From the NCBI RefSeq assembly GCF_042688385.1, contig NZ_JBHUPY010000017.1:124001-188000 (forward strand): a DNA stretch of 64,000 bases, written 5' to 3'. Numbering within the stretch: position 1 is the stretch's first letter; each line of letters opens with the position of its first letter. Of this stretch, positions 1 to 8,897 are shown in pieces. The notes under the pieces are model-generated. The model was not told the origin of the DNA, ran no database searches, and worked only from the letters and a program-made list of their open reading frames with translations. Both the position numbers and the translations under genes were made by a program. Origin of the DNA: Herpetosiphon sp042688385. GTDB taxonomy: Bacteria; Chloroflexota; Chloroflexia; Chloroflexales; Herpetosiphonaceae.

Positions 1-1
1 C

Positions 2-1693
2 GATGCGTTGGAAGTGATCGGCGAAAATCGTTTTCGTTTGGCGGCCTATCGCCGTGCCAGCGATACGCTTGCCGCTCAAACTACCAGCCTTGCCAGCCTG
101 CGCGAACAAGGTTCGTTAACCAGCCTGCCGAATATTGGCGAGGCCAGCGCCGCAATCATTGGCGAATTGCTCGATCATGGCCATTCGGCCTTGGCCGATC
201 AGCTCTTGGAGAAAGTGCCACCTGGCTTGTTGCAGATTTTGCGCGTGCCCGAAATTGGCCCCAAAACCGCTGCCCGCCTGTTTCGTGATGAAGGGATTCA
301 GGATCTTGAGGCTTTGTTTGCGGCGGCCCAAGATGGGCGTTTGGCCAAAATCAAGGGCTTTGGGGCCAAAAGCGCGGCCAAGGTGCTAAGTGCCCTCGAA
401 GCGCTGCAAAACCAAGTGCTGCGCTTACGTTTGGTCGATGCCTTGCCTGTTGCCGAAGAATTGAGCGCAGCCTTGGCCGAATTGCCGAGTGTTAGCGCTG
501 CCCAAGTCGTTGGCTCAACTCGGCGCTATCAGGCCAGCGTTGGCGATTTGAATTTTGTGGTGGCGACGCTTGATGCGGCTGCAACCTATGCCGCAATTGG
601 CGCATTGGCCCAAGTTGCCCAAGCCACGCCCAGCGCCCATGGCATCCAACTCTTGCTGCACAACGCCATGAATGCGTGGGTTGTGGCAGTTGAGCCAAAC
701 CAATGGGGCAGTGCCTTGGTCTATTGGACTGGCTCAGCCAATCATGTCGCCGACCTGAATCAATTGGCTGAGGCGCAGAATTGGCAACTTGACCCAAGCA
801 ATTTACCCGATTTTGCCGATGAAGCAGCGCTCTATCAAGCATTAGGCTTGGATTGGATCACGCCTGAATTGCGCGAAGGTTGGGGCGAAATTGCGCTTGC
901 TCAAGCCAAACAATTGCCAACGCTGCTGGAACAAAGCGCGATTATCAGCGATGTGCATTGGCACACAACTTGGAGCGATGGTGGCGCAAGCCTGCGTGAA
1001 ATGGTGTTGGCGGGCATTGCCAAGGGCTATCGCTATATGGCGGTCGCTGATCATAGCGCCTACTTGGGCGTAACTGGCGGGCTTGATGGCGAGCGCTTGC
1101 TGTCCCAACGCGCCGAAATCGATGAGCTGAACCAACAATTAGCCGCCGAAGGCCATGATTTTCGCTTGTTGCAAAGCTGCGAAGTCGATATTTTGCCCGA
1201 TGGTAGCTTGGCCTTGCCCGACGAGGTGCTTGCCAAATTAGATTTAGTGGTGGCTTCGCCGCATGTGGCCTTGCGCCAAGCCCGCGCTGAATCGACCGCA
1301 CGTATGCTGCGCGCAATCAATAATCCTTATGTGACGATCATTGGCCACCCAACTGGCCGCATTTTGAATGGCCGCGCTGGAGCCGATTACGATATGGCGC
1401 AAATTATTGCGGCGGCAGCAGCAACCGGCACGGTCTTGGAAGTGAATGCAGGCCCAGAGCGGCTTGATCTCGATGCGGTGCATGTGCGGGCAGCGCTGGC
1501 AGCAGGCTGTAACATCAGCATTAATACCGATGCCCACGCGACGGCTGGCTTCAACAATCTTTTTTATGGAGTTGTAACCGCACGCCGTGGCGGGGTCAGC
1601 AACCAGCAGGTCATCAACACCTGGGAGGTTGAAGCAGTGCTCGGCTTGCGCCAACAAAAATTAGCGAAACTAGGAATCAAGAACGAAGCGTAG
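2..1693 (+). CDS. polX: PolX-family DNA polymerase/PHP exonuclease, 5'-truncated by window edge
   Basis: The reading frame is open from the first bases of the window, so the start codon lies outside; 563 residues are visible. The N-terminal part matches the PolX helix-hairpin-helix 8 kDa region, with further HhH signatures such as NIGEASAAIIGEL and IKGFGAKSAAKVL. The nucleotidyltransferase core has GSTRR followed by VGDLN (codons ending at 553), where the family has GDxD. The third catalytic Asp region also looks lost (AWVVAV where VDLRVV is usual). The C-terminal PHP domain looks intact: DVHWHTTWSDG, ADHS, EVDI, SPHVAL, IGHPTGR and NTDAHA supply the expected metal ligands. In the family it acts in DNA repair as gap-filling polymerase plus 3'-5' exonuclease or 3'-phosphatase. 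Here I infer that only the PHP activity remains. It is followed closely by the HIT gene on the same strand. Confidence 0.9.
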   Translation, partial: DALEVIGENRFRLAAYRRASDTLAAQTTSLASLREQGSLTSLPNIGEASAAIIGELLDHGHSALADQLLEKVPPGLLQILRVPEIGPKTAARLFRDEGIQDLEALFAAAQDGRLAKIKGFGAKSAAKVLSALEALQNQVLRLRLVDALPVAEELSAALAELPSVSAAQVVGSTRRYQASVGDLNFVVATLDAAATYAAIGALAQVAQATPSAHGIQLLLHNAMNAWVVAVEPNQWGSALVYWTGSANHVADLNQLAEAQNWQLDPSNLPDFADEAALYQALGLDWITPELREGWGEIALAQAKQLPTLLEQSAIISDVHWHTTWSDGGASLREMVLAGIAKGYRYMAVADHSAYLGVTGGLDGERLLSQRAEIDELNQQLAAEGHDFRLLQSCEVDILPDGSLALPDEVLAKLDLVVASPHVALRQARAESTARMLRAINNPYVTIIGHPTGRILNGRAGADYDMAQIIAAAAATGTVLEVNAGPERLDLDAVHVRAALAAGCNISINTDAHATAGFNNLFYGVVTARRGGVSNQQVINTWEVEAVLGLRQQKLAKLGIKNEA

Positions 1694-1710
1694 TTTTGGA
1701 GGCTGATTGG

Positions 1711-2124
1711 ATGGATGACGTATTTAGCAAAATCGTGCGTGGCGAGTTGCCCTGCCATAAAGTTGCCGAAGATGATCGCACGCTGGCCTTTTTAGATATT
1801 AATCCTGCCTCTCAAGGCCATACCTTGGTTATTCCCAAGCGCTTTGGCACCGATATTTTCGATACTGCGCCAGAAGATGTGGCAGCCGTGGCGCGAATGG
1901 TGCAAACTGTTGCTCAATTATTGTTGCAAACGCTCAATCCTGCTGGCATCAATGTGTTGCAAAATTCGCGTCCAGCCTCTGGGCAAGAAGTTTTTTACTA
2001 TCATGTCCATGTGATTCCACGCTGGGAAGGCGATGGAATTGTGAAATTATGGCGACCAAACCCAACCGATCACGCAGCATTTGCCGATTTAGCCGAGCGT
2101 TTGCGGGCTAAACACCAAGCATGA
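1711..2124 (+). CDS. HIT family (histidine triad) nucleotide-binding hydrolase
   Basis: A 137-residue protein of normal HIT length. It probably hydrolyses nucleoside monophosphate derivatives such as AMP-linked or dinucleoside polyphosphate substrates, but the substrate cannot be told from sequence. The N-terminal MDDVFSKIVRGELP is typical, as is GHTLVIPKR in the middle. The C-terminal triad region reads YYHVHVIPRW, so the usual first His is Tyr while the middle, nucleophilic His and the third His are kept. I chose the ATG at 1711 because GGAGG (1698-1702) sits 8 bases upstream. An in-frame TTG at 1696 would overlap that site. The gene begins 17 bases after the PolX stop, so they are likely co-transcribed. 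Confidence 0.92.
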   Translation: MDDVFSKIVRGELPCHKVAEDDRTLAFLDINPASQGHTLVIPKRFGTDIFDTAPEDVAAVARMVQTVAQLLLQTLNPAGINVLQNSRPASGQEVFYYHVHVIPRWEGDGIVKLWRPNPTDHAAFADLAERLRAKHQA

Positions 2125-2134
2125 GGAATTGCCC

Positions 2135-3061
2135 ATGAGCGACCGCACTCCCCCAACCGATGTGCTGGAATTTGAGAACGATCTTGAGCCAGATCCCGAA
2201 CCCGAAGAGGTGCCTTCGGCGATTATTCAAGAGGACGAGGCGGTTGCTCCCCAAGGCATGACGGCCCAAGCCTTGGGCTTTGGGGTGGCAATTATCTTAA
2301 TTATTTTCTTGGTTTTATTGCTGGCAAGCGGCAATAACATCAATCTGTTTAATCTTTTTGGCGACAATAATAACGCCCAACCAACTTTGCAACCCTTGCT
2401 CAACAGCGTGCAATTGCAATCCAATCGTTCGTTGGATAATGAAGCGGCGGCGCTTGAAGGCCAACGTTTTTATGGCGTTGATGGATTAAATTCCTTGCCC
2501 AGTTATGCTGCTGAGATCGACCCGCTCTTTTTACCATATTGGGTTAAAAACGGCGGCGAGCCAATCTTTGGGCGGCCAATTAGTGGCTTGCTTGAAGAGA
2601 ATGGCCGTCAGTTCCAATGGTTTGAGCGCACGCGGCTTGAATGGTGGCCTGAACATCAAGGTACCAAATACGAGGTGCAGCCTGGGCGAGTTGGGGTTGA
2701 GTTTACCAAAAATCGCGATTTTCCTAACCAGCAATTTTTTGCCAACCGGCCTGGCTTACGTTATAGCGAAGCAACGCAACAAGGCTTGCGCGGCTTGTTC
2801 CTCGAATTTTGGGAAGGCAACGGCGGCATTGATTTGCTTGGCTGGCCAATTAGCGAGGAATTGCAAGAAGTGTTGCCCGAAGATCGCACGGTTCACACGG
2901 TGCAATATTTCGAGCGCGGGCGGCTTGAGTTACACCCCAACGATCCCAATCAAACGGTCAAAATTGGCTTGTTAGGCCGTGCCCTCTACTTCCAAGATAG
3001 CGAGCCAAACTATATCGAGCCAGTTGCGCCGACCGCTGTTCCGGTTATTCCTTTGCGCTGA
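2135..3061 (+). CDS. Single-pass membrane protein with extracytoplasmic LGFP-like repeats
   Basis: A 308-residue protein with an acidic N-terminal segment (about 1-45), one strong transmembrane helix (about 52-72, LGFGVAIILIIFLVLLLA) and an outside part. The outside part holds two copies of a module of the form LPYWVKNGGEPIFGRPIS...FQWFERTRLEWWPE and FLEFWEGNGGIDLLGWPIS...VQYFERGRLELHP. The same module occurs twice in the L,D-transpeptidase at 50830-51942. I infer a cell-envelope binding role, possibly peptidoglycan or glycan attachment, but its ligand is unknown. The start at 2135 follows GAGGA overlapping the HIT stop, so the gene is translationally close-coupled to the HIT gene. The C-terminus is a short Pro-rich tail. 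Confidence 0.8.
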   Translation: MSDRTPPTDVLEFENDLEPDPEPEEVPSAIIQEDEAVAPQGMTAQALGFGVAIILIIFLVLLLASGNNINLFNLFGDNNNAQPTLQPLLNSVQLQSNRSLDNEAAALEGQRFYGVDGLNSLPSYAAEIDPLFLPYWVKNGGEPIFGRPISGLLEENGRQFQWFERTRLEWWPEHQGTKYEVQPGRVGVEFTKNRDFPNQQFFANRPGLRYSEATQQGLRGLFLEFWEGNGGIDLLGWPISEELQEVLPEDRTVHTVQYFERGRLELHPNDPNQTVKIGLLGRALYFQDSEPNYIEPVAPTAVPVIPLR

Positions 3062-3068
3062 GAACATT

Positions 3069-4187
3069 ATGAAACCTGAAACTCTGTTGATTCATGCTGG
3101 TCGTAGCGTTGATGCTGCGACCAGTGCTGTAACGCCGCCAATTCATCTGGCCAGCACCTTCGAACGCGCTGCTGATGGCAGTTTGCCGCATGGTTTTTTA
3201 TATACCCGTTTTGGCAACCCTACCCGCCAAGCCTTGGAGCAAGCTTTGACGGCGCTTGAAGGTGGCGTTGAAGCAGCGGCCTTTGCCTCTGGCTCGGCAG
3301 CCACAGCGGCAGTATTGCAACATTTGGCTCCTGGCCAGAGGCTGTTGCTGCCTCGCGATTGCTACAACGGCACTGCCAACTTGGCGCGTCAAGTTTTTGC
3401 CCACCTCGATACTCAGTTTGTCGATATGACCGACTTGGCGGCGGTGCAAGCAGCGCTGCAGCCAGCTCCGGCCTTGGTTTGGCTCGAAACGCCATCCAAC
3501 CCAAGCTTGCGGCTCACCGATTTGGCGGCGGTTAGCAGCTTGGCCCATGCTGCTGGAGCCTTGGTGGTTTGCGATAATACTTGGGCAACGCCACTTGGCC
3601 AGCGGCCTTTCGATTTGGGCGTGGATTTGGTGCTGCATTCAACCACCAAATATCTTGGCGGCCATAGCGATGTGCTGGGCGGGGCATTAATTACCAAAAT
3701 TGCCACGCCATGGTGGCAAAAAATTAAGCAAATTCATGTGCTGGCCGGAGCCGTGCCCTCGCCATTTGAGTGCTGGCTGATTTTGCGCGGCATGCAAAGC
3801 TTGGCCTATCGGTTGCAAGGCCATTGTGCCAATGCTTTGGCCGTGGCCGAATGGCTGGAGCTGCATCCGAAGGTGCAGGTTGTGCATTATCCTGGCTTGA
3901 GAAGCCATCCCCAATTTGAATTAGCTCAACGCCAAATGTTGTTGATGGGTGGCATGGTTTCGTTCGAGGTCGTTGGGGGTGCTGCCGAAGCGATTGCGGT
4001 GGCGGCTCAAGTACAATTATGGACGCGCGCAACCAGCCTTGGCGGCCCCGAAAGCTTAATCGAACATCGTGCTACGCTTGAAGGCCCCGATTCGCCAACC
4101 TCGCCAGCCTTGTTGCGGCTCTCGGTCGGCTTGGAACACCGCGATGATTTGATTGCCGATTTGGCGCAGGCCTTGGCGGTTTTGTAG
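3069..4187 (+). CDS. Trans-sulfuration enzyme, cystathionine gamma-synthase/gamma-lyase family (PLP)
   Basis: A 372-residue Cys/Met metabolism PLP enzyme, the normal length for the family. It starts MKPETLLIHAGR and carries the YTRFGNPT substrate/PLP region, ALEGGVEAAAFASGSAA, DNTWATP (PLP-ring Asp) and HSTTKYLGGHSDVLGG with the Schiff-base Lys. The C-terminal half has SLGGPESLIEHRAT and LSVGLEH, standard for the family. Whether it is a synthase (methionine direction) or lyase (cysteine or methionine breakdown) cannot be decided from the sequence. The ATG at 3069 begins 7 bases after the preceding stop. A longer in-frame extension into the upstream gene is rejected because the family starts at MKPETLLIHAG. 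Confidence 0.93.
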   Translation: MKPETLLIHAGRSVDAATSAVTPPIHLASTFERAADGSLPHGFLYTRFGNPTRQALEQALTALEGGVEAAAFASGSAATAAVLQHLAPGQRLLLPRDCYNGTANLARQVFAHLDTQFVDMTDLAAVQAALQPAPALVWLETPSNPSLRLTDLAAVSSLAHAAGALVVCDNTWATPLGQRPFDLGVDLVLHSTTKYLGGHSDVLGGALITKIATPWWQKIKQIHVLAGAVPSPFECWLILRGMQSLAYRLQGHCANALAVAEWLELHPKVQVVHYPGLRSHPQFELAQRQMLLMGGMVSFEVVGGAAEAIAVAAQVQLWTRATSLGGPESLIEHRATLEGPDSPTSPALLRLSVGLEHRDDLIADLAQALAVL

Positions 4188-5513
4188 CTACCAGACCAAA
4201 CCAATAACCAGATCGTTGACGTTGGTCAGGGTTGGGCCAATTTCGATTGCGCTGCCCAAGGCTTGCCAAAAGCCATAGCTATCGTGGTTGGCCAAAAACG
4301 TTTGTGGCTCAAGCCCCAATTTGCGAGCTTGGGCAATGCTTTGGCCATTGGCAATCGCTCCTGCGGCTGGGCTTGAGCCATCGCCGCCATCGGTCGCCAA
4401 GGCAATCAGCTGGCAATTTGGGCAGCCATCAAGCGCCAAAGCTGCTGCAAGCGCTAGTTCGGCGTTGCGCCCGCCCCGTGAGTGGGCTTGAATGCCCACC
4501 AAATTAACCGTAGTTTCGCCGCCAGCAAGGTAGAGTGTTGGTTGTTGCACCGATGCAGCTAGGTGGCGCAAGCGTTGGCCCAAGGCAGTCCCAACCTCTT
4601 GGGCTTCGCCAATAATCGGCTGTTGCTCGTGAATGACTTGCCAGCCTTCAGCCAGTGCCAATTGCTTGACCGCCGCTTGAGCTGTTTCGTTGCGGGCAAT
4701 AATTGAGGTTTGCACCCTCGGCCACCATGGCTCGCTGCCATTGGGATGAGCTGGAACCACCCCGCGCATGCCAGCTTGCAGATAGTCGCAAATGCTCGCC
4801 GCCACATGATGTTGCAATTGATAGTGTGCAAGCATGGCCCACGCCTCGGCAAAACTGCTGGAATCGGGCACGCTCAGGCCTGAGGCAATGCTACTCAACG
4901 GCGAGCCAACCACATCGGAAATAACCAAGCTCAACAGGCTCGCAGGTTGGGCCGAGGCCGCAAATTGCCCGCCCTTCAAGCGATCGCAATGCTTGCGCAC
5001 CAAATTGATGTGCTCGATTGGTGCGCCGCAAGCGAGCAATAGCTTGGTTAGCTGTTGTAAATCGGCTAGGCTAATGTTGCCTGCTGGTGCTGGCAAAAGC
5101 GCCGAAGCACCGCCCGAAATTAGCGCCAGCACCAAATCATCTGCTTGGGCTTGCTTGAGCAAATGTTCGACCTGTTGCGCCGCATGCAGCCCGCGTTGAT
5201 CAGGTGTTGGGTGGCTGGCTTCAAGCAGTTGAATGTGATTAAGTTCAACATCACCACGATGTGCATCTTTGACCACTACCAAACCAGCGGCGACGCGATC
5301 ACCAAGTAATTGCTCCACAGCGGCGGCCATTGGCGCACCAGCCTTGCCAGCGCCCAGCACAATGATTCGGCCTGAGCCAGACCACTGCCAAGCGCCACAG
5401 CGCAGTTGCGTGCCATCCCAATCCAAAGCCTTTAAAACTGCTTGCCGTGGCTCGACCGCAGCCAGCGCGCTGGCGATCAATTGGTTGCTAAAAATGGCGA
5501 GTGCAGCATCCAT
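4188..5513 (-). CDS. Glycerate 2-kinase (GckA/MOFRL family)
   Basis: A 441-residue protein of the DUF4147/MOFRL family, which phosphorylates D-glycerate to 2-phosphoglycerate with ATP in the cytoplasm. Visible signatures are IIVLGAGKAGAPMAAAVE near residue 50, ASHPTPD, LALISGGASALLPAP near 130, INLVRKHCDRLKGGQ, LVISDVVGSPL, and the C-terminal MOFRL part with GGRNAELALAAAL and TDGGDGSSPAAGA. Its stop codon abuts the stop of the convergent trans-sulfuration gene with no base between. Upstream, the peptide-binding lipoprotein ends only 2 bases before this ATG, so the two are probably one transcript. Whether it serves photorespiratory, serine or sugar-acid metabolism is not shown. Confidence 0.9.
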   Translation of the reverse strand: MDAALAIFSNQLIASALAAVEPRQAVLKALDWDGTQLRCGAWQWSGSGRIIVLGAGKAGAPMAAAVEQLLGDRVAAGLVVVKDAHRGDVELNHIQLLEASHPTPDQRGLHAAQQVEHLLKQAQADDLVLALISGGASALLPAPAGNISLADLQQLTKLLLACGAPIEHINLVRKHCDRLKGGQFAASAQPASLLSLVISDVVGSPLSSIASGLSVPDSSSFAEAWAMLAHYQLQHHVAASICDYLQAGMRGVVPAHPNGSEPWWPRVQTSIIARNETAQAAVKQLALAEGWQVIHEQQPIIGEAQEVGTALGQRLRHLAASVQQPTLYLAGGETTVNLVGIQAHSRGGRNAELALAAALALDGCPNCQLIALATDGGDGSSPAAGAIANGQSIAQARKLGLEPQTFLANHDSYGFWQALGSAIEIGPTLTNVNDLVIGLVW

Positions 5514-5515
5514 TA

Positions 5516-7177
5516 TTATTGCTCAAGATACCAATGTTGCACGTTGTAGAGCCAATTGGCCGTGTTTAGGCGAATTTCGCCTTGGGTTGAACGCACGTTT
5601 TTGGCCAAAGCAACGGGCATGCGATCGGCCCACAGAAACACATAGGGATATTCGCTTTGAATGATTGCATTTGTTTGTTGATAGAGTTCGCGGCGGCGCT
5701 CAGGATCGTAGATTGCGCGCGCGGCAGTTGATAAACTATCAAAACTGGGGTTGCGAAACGCGCCATAATTGCGCAAGCCTGGCCGTCCGTCGGCAACACC
5801 TTGATAAATTTGGCTTGAATGAAACAGCGAAAAATTATCAGGATCATAGGCGGTGTACGATGGCGCGCCCCCAACCCGACTATTGCCCCAACTCATCAAG
5901 GCCAAATCAAAATCGAAGGGCGTAACCAATTTCGAGCGAATCACGCTCTCGAAATCTGCTGGCGTAACCACCAAATTAAAGCCAATTGGGCTGGCGGCGG
6001 CGGCAATCCGTTCGGCAACCTCAATCCGGCGTTGATCATCGCCGCGCACATATAACGCCATCGAAAGCGTAATCCCATTCGAGGCCCGAATTGTTGCGCC
6101 TTCGGGCAGCACCCAGCCAGCTTGGTCGAGCAATTCGCGGGCTTTATCGAGGTTGCGGCTGGGCAATTCGCCAGTTGGTGCAACCCATGTGCCAGGCAAA
6201 TGATCGCTCAATATTGCTTGGGCTGAAGGGCCAGCTGTTTCGACAATTGTGTTCAGATCAAGGCTTAATGCCAAGGCTTGGCGCACCCGCATGTCACTAA
6301 AAATGCGACCTTCGCGCATATTGAAGGCCAAATAATAAAAGCCGTTTTCAGGATAATTGCCTGCGTTGACTGCCGAACCCAAGCCCTGACTTTGCTCCCA
6401 CGGCAATTCCGCCGCCAGCAAATCGCCATCGCGTACAGCATCGCGGGCAACTTCGGCATCGGGCGCGACCACAAAAGCCACCCGATCGAGATAGGGCACG
6501 CCATCTACATACTGATTATTGCGAATCAGGCTAATTGCCGAGCCTGCTGTGCGTTCCTCGAACATAAACGGGCCACTGCCAATTGGCTCAGTTAAAAGAT
6601 TAAGTTGATCAAGCTCAACTGGGCTTAATTGGCCAAACAGGTGCTTGGGCAAAATCGGCATGCTCAAAGCCGAGAGTAACGGCGCATATGGCTCGCGCAA
6701 CGTAATAACTAAGGTTGTTGCATCGGGCGCGCTTACATCGCTCACCAAGCCTTGAATATCAACCAACAATGGCGTGGTTGGGCTAATGCTTTGCATTGTG
6801 CTAATCGTCCACGCTGCATCGGCGGCAGTTAATGGCGTATCGTCGTGCCAACGAATATCGCTGCGCAAGGTCATGGTCAGCGTTTGACCGATGCTATCGC
6901 TTTGCCAACTGCTGGCAACATCTGGTTGCGGAGCCAAATCTTGATCGAGCTTGGTGAGGCCGCGATAGAGCAAGCCAAGCATTTGAGCCTCGGCGTGGGT
7001 TGTTGGCTTCCACGGGTGCAACGTTGCAATATCTTGGGCCGTGCGAATCGTTAGGGTTCCACCTTGGGGAACTTGAATTGGTGGCGTGGTTGGCTCGCTG
7101 GTTGGAGCTGGTGTGGAGCCGAGGCTACATGCTGTGAGCAAAACAGCCAATAATCCTAGGGTCAATAGTCTCTTCAT
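5516..7177 (-). CDS. ABC transporter substrate-binding lipoprotein, peptide/nickel (family 5)
   Basis: A 553-residue secreted lipoprotein. I place the start at the ATG at 7177 because it yields a clean lipoprotein signal, MKRLLTLGLLAVLLTACSLG, with Cys as the lipidated residue; the longer frame adds an unlikely cytoplasmic stretch. A Thr/Pro-rich linker follows, then SBP_bac_5 features: LTIRTAQDIATLHPW, DLAPQPDVASSW, IRWHDDTPLTAADAAWT and the C-terminal YPYVFLWADRMPVALA. The family delivers oligopeptides, nickel or similar ligands to a DppBCDF-type permease. No permease or ATPase genes lie nearby, so its partner is elsewhere and the ligand is unknown. It sits between dedA and the glycerate kinase, all on the minus strand. 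Confidence 0.9.
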   Translation of the reverse strand: MKRLLTLGLLAVLLTACSLGSTPAPTSEPTTPPIQVPQGGTLTIRTAQDIATLHPWKPTTHAEAQMLGLLYRGLTKLDQDLAPQPDVASSWQSDSIGQTLTMTLRSDIRWHDDTPLTAADAAWTISTMQSISPTTPLLVDIQGLVSDVSAPDATTLVITLREPYAPLLSALSMPILPKHLFGQLSPVELDQLNLLTEPIGSGPFMFEERTAGSAISLIRNNQYVDGVPYLDRVAFVVAPDAEVARDAVRDGDLLAAELPWEQSQGLGSAVNAGNYPENGFYYLAFNMREGRIFSDMRVRQALALSLDLNTIVETAGPSAQAILSDHLPGTWVAPTGELPSRNLDKARELLDQAGWVLPEGATIRASNGITLSMALYVRGDDQRRIEVAERIAAAASPIGFNLVVTPADFESVIRSKLVTPFDFDLALMSWGNSRVGGAPSYTAYDPDNFSLFHSSQIYQGVADGRPGLRNYGAFRNPSFDSLSTAARAIYDPERRRELYQQTNAIIQSEYPYVFLWADRMPVALAKNVRSTQGEIRLNTANWLYNVQHWYLEQ

Positions 7178-7218
7178 AGCAGTGTCGTACTCCACAAGAG
7201 CGCCGGAACGCCCACAAA

Positions 7219-7734
7219 TTAACTTAATAGCCCGATTGCATAGCCCAAACCCATATAGGTTATGACCCATGCGACTAAGCCGCTGCCCATGCCAAGCGCA
7301 TAGCGTGGCCATGGCATGCCGAGCGCTCCAGGAATGATGGTTGTGCCTAAGCGAAAGGTTGGCAAGACCCGAATTATAATCAGCCCAAGCACTGCTCTGC
7401 GCTCAAGCCAACCAACAATCCGATCGCGGCGGCGTTGCGATAAGCCGATTTTTGGGCCAATGCGATTGAGCAAGGGCAAACCACCGCGTCGCCCAATCCA
7501 AAACATGGTGGTTGCACCTGGCACTAAGGCCAAAATTGCCAGCGCCATGAGCAAAATCGGAATCTCGTTTTGGCGACCAAGCAAGTAGCCACTTGCAACC
7601 AACACAAAATTGCCCGGAATCGGCAGCGGCGCGCCAAACTCGCTTAAGAATAAATAGCTCAAGGTTAGCCAATACACATTGGCCTCAAGCTGGGTAACTG
7701 CACTATTGAATGCCTGAACGATCGAATCCCACAT
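7219..7734 (-). CDS. DedA family membrane protein
   Basis: A 171-residue polytopic protein of the DedA/VTT family, now linked to phospholipid scrambling and membrane homeostasis. Typical features are YLFLSEFGAPLPIPGNFVLVASGYL near the N-terminus, the central GRRGG segment, and the amphipathic re-entrant motif RVLPTFRLGTTIIPGALGMPWPRYAL. Membrane segments occupy most of the chain. The ATG at 7734 is the first in frame. The gene stops 41 bases before the binding-protein start, so co-transcription is likely. The substrate is not evident. Confidence 0.88.
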   Translation of the reverse strand: MWDSIVQAFNSAVTQLEANVYWLTLSYLFLSEFGAPLPIPGNFVLVASGYLLGRQNEIPILLMALAILALVPGATTMFWIGRRGGLPLLNRIGPKIGLSQRRRDRIVGWLERRAVLGLIIIRVLPTFRLGTTIIPGALGMPWPRYALGMGSGLVAWVITYMGLGYAIGLLS

Positions 7735-8255
7735 GCTCGCTACTCCACCTTGATACTAGGTAATCTATCATACACTGATTTGGCTGGCTCGAAGATCACG
7801 TTTTGATCCACGAAGAGCACAAAGAGCACGAAGGATCGGAACCGCGAAGAGCACAAAGAGCACGAAGATGGGGCTATGGGCTATGGGCTATGGGCTATAA
7901 GCATTATTCCCTCACCCCCAGCCCCTCTCTCACTCAACGCGGGCGAGGGGAGCACCGACTCCGTGGTTCCCCCTCGCCCGTTCAACGGGAGAGGGGGCTA
8001 GGGGGTGAGGGGATCAGGCGATGGTTAACCTGATGTAGCAATACAACTATTGGCTATTGGCTTTTGACTTGATAATTCATATTAGCCAAAGATTATTGTG
8101 ATTCTTGTTCCCATAGCCCATAGCCTTCATCCCTCATACTTCATAATTCTTCCTTCTCGTTTAGCTTATTCGTGCTAGAGAACGAGGCAATTATGCCAAA
8201 TGCTGGTATGCTTAATTTAAGCTTAAGAGTGGTGTTTATTTGGAAGGAATGGATC
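7735..8255. repeat. Gene-free spacer filled with short repeats
   Basis: This 521-base spacer holds three repeat types and no credible gene. At 7808-7868 is a block of CACGAAG-like words. At 7870-7900 GGGCTAT is repeated in tandem. At 7909-8012 lies a G/C-rich dyad block whose left end CCCTCACCCCCAGCCCC is answered at the right by GGGGGCTAGGGGGTGAGGG, so the whole block can fold. At about 8100-8158 are AT-rich words (TAGCCCATAGCC, CATCCCTCATACTTCATAATTC) related to those at 15102-15270. The only open frame here runs through the repeats and is rejected. The promoter of the following gene must lie near 8160-8240, but I see no convincing hexamer pair. Confidence 0.75.
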
Positions 8256-8771
8256 ATGAGCCAAATTGACGATCAATCTGAGATCACGGTGGCCAACCTC
8301 CAAGCACGGATTGCCGCCGCTTGGCAAGCATTCCAGGTATTTCTGCGCGAATTAACCCCCGAACAGTTGATCGGCCCGACCGATGCCCAAGGCTGGACGA
8401 TCAAAGATCATGCAATTCATATTGCGCTGTGGGAAAACAGCCTGTTGGCCTTGCTCAATGCAGAGTCGCGCGCTGCTAGCTTCGGCATCGACGAAGCGGT
8501 TTGGCAACAAGGCTCTGATGCGATTAACCGCATTCTGCAACAACGCTACAAAGATTTGCCGCTTGATGAAGTGTACAAAACCCTCGAAACAAACCACCAA
8601 GCAGTCGTGGCGCGGATTGCTGAATTCAGCGATCGTGATCTGCTGCGCCCCCATCGTGAGTTTCAAGCTGGCTCAACCAACGATGACCCAATTATTGGCT
8701 GGATGGTTGGCAACACCTTCGAGCACTACCCTGAACATGAAGCATGGATGCGCGATATTTTAGCCCGTTAG
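8256..8771 (+). CDS. DinB/ClbS-like four-helix-bundle protein, copy 1
   Basis: A 171-residue cytoplasmic protein resembling the DinB superfamily, closest in pattern to the ClbS/DfsB group: GWTIKDHAIHIALWE near residue 45 and TFEHYPEHEAWM near the C-terminus supply His residues typical of the superfamily's metal site. Some ClbS-like proteins protect against genotoxic metabolites, but no such biosynthesis genes are here, so the role is unknown. The ATG at 8256 is chosen because GGAAGGA (8242-8248) lies just upstream and because the tandem copy at 8898 begins the same way with the same leader. Protein and DNA are very similar to that copy, which indicates a fairly recent tandem duplication. Confidence 0.85.
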   Translation: MSQIDDQSEITVANLQARIAAAWQAFQVFLRELTPEQLIGPTDAQGWTIKDHAIHIALWENSLLALLNAESRAASFGIDEAVWQQGSDAINRILQQRYKDLPLDEVYKTLETNHQAVVARIAEFSDRDLLRPHREFQAGSTNDDPIIGWMVGNTFEHYPEHEAWMRDILAR

Positions 8772-8897
8772 TTTAAGCGCAGGGCGAATTTGTTTGGAGC
8801 CGCTGCTCATCAGTTTCGCTCTGATTCGCTCAAACAAGCGTTAGGCATGAGTAACGATTCCAATTAATCATCAATGCTTTATTGGAAGGAATGAACG

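Noticed and set aside
2979..3068. Longer form of the trans-sulfuration enzyme
   Set aside because: The added residues lie inside the preceding gene in another frame; the family start MKPETLLIHAG is at 3069.
7803..8033. Open frame through the CACGAAG and G/C-rich repeats
   Set aside because: The translation is repeat-derived, with no ribosome site and no domain; the DNA pattern is explained by repeats.
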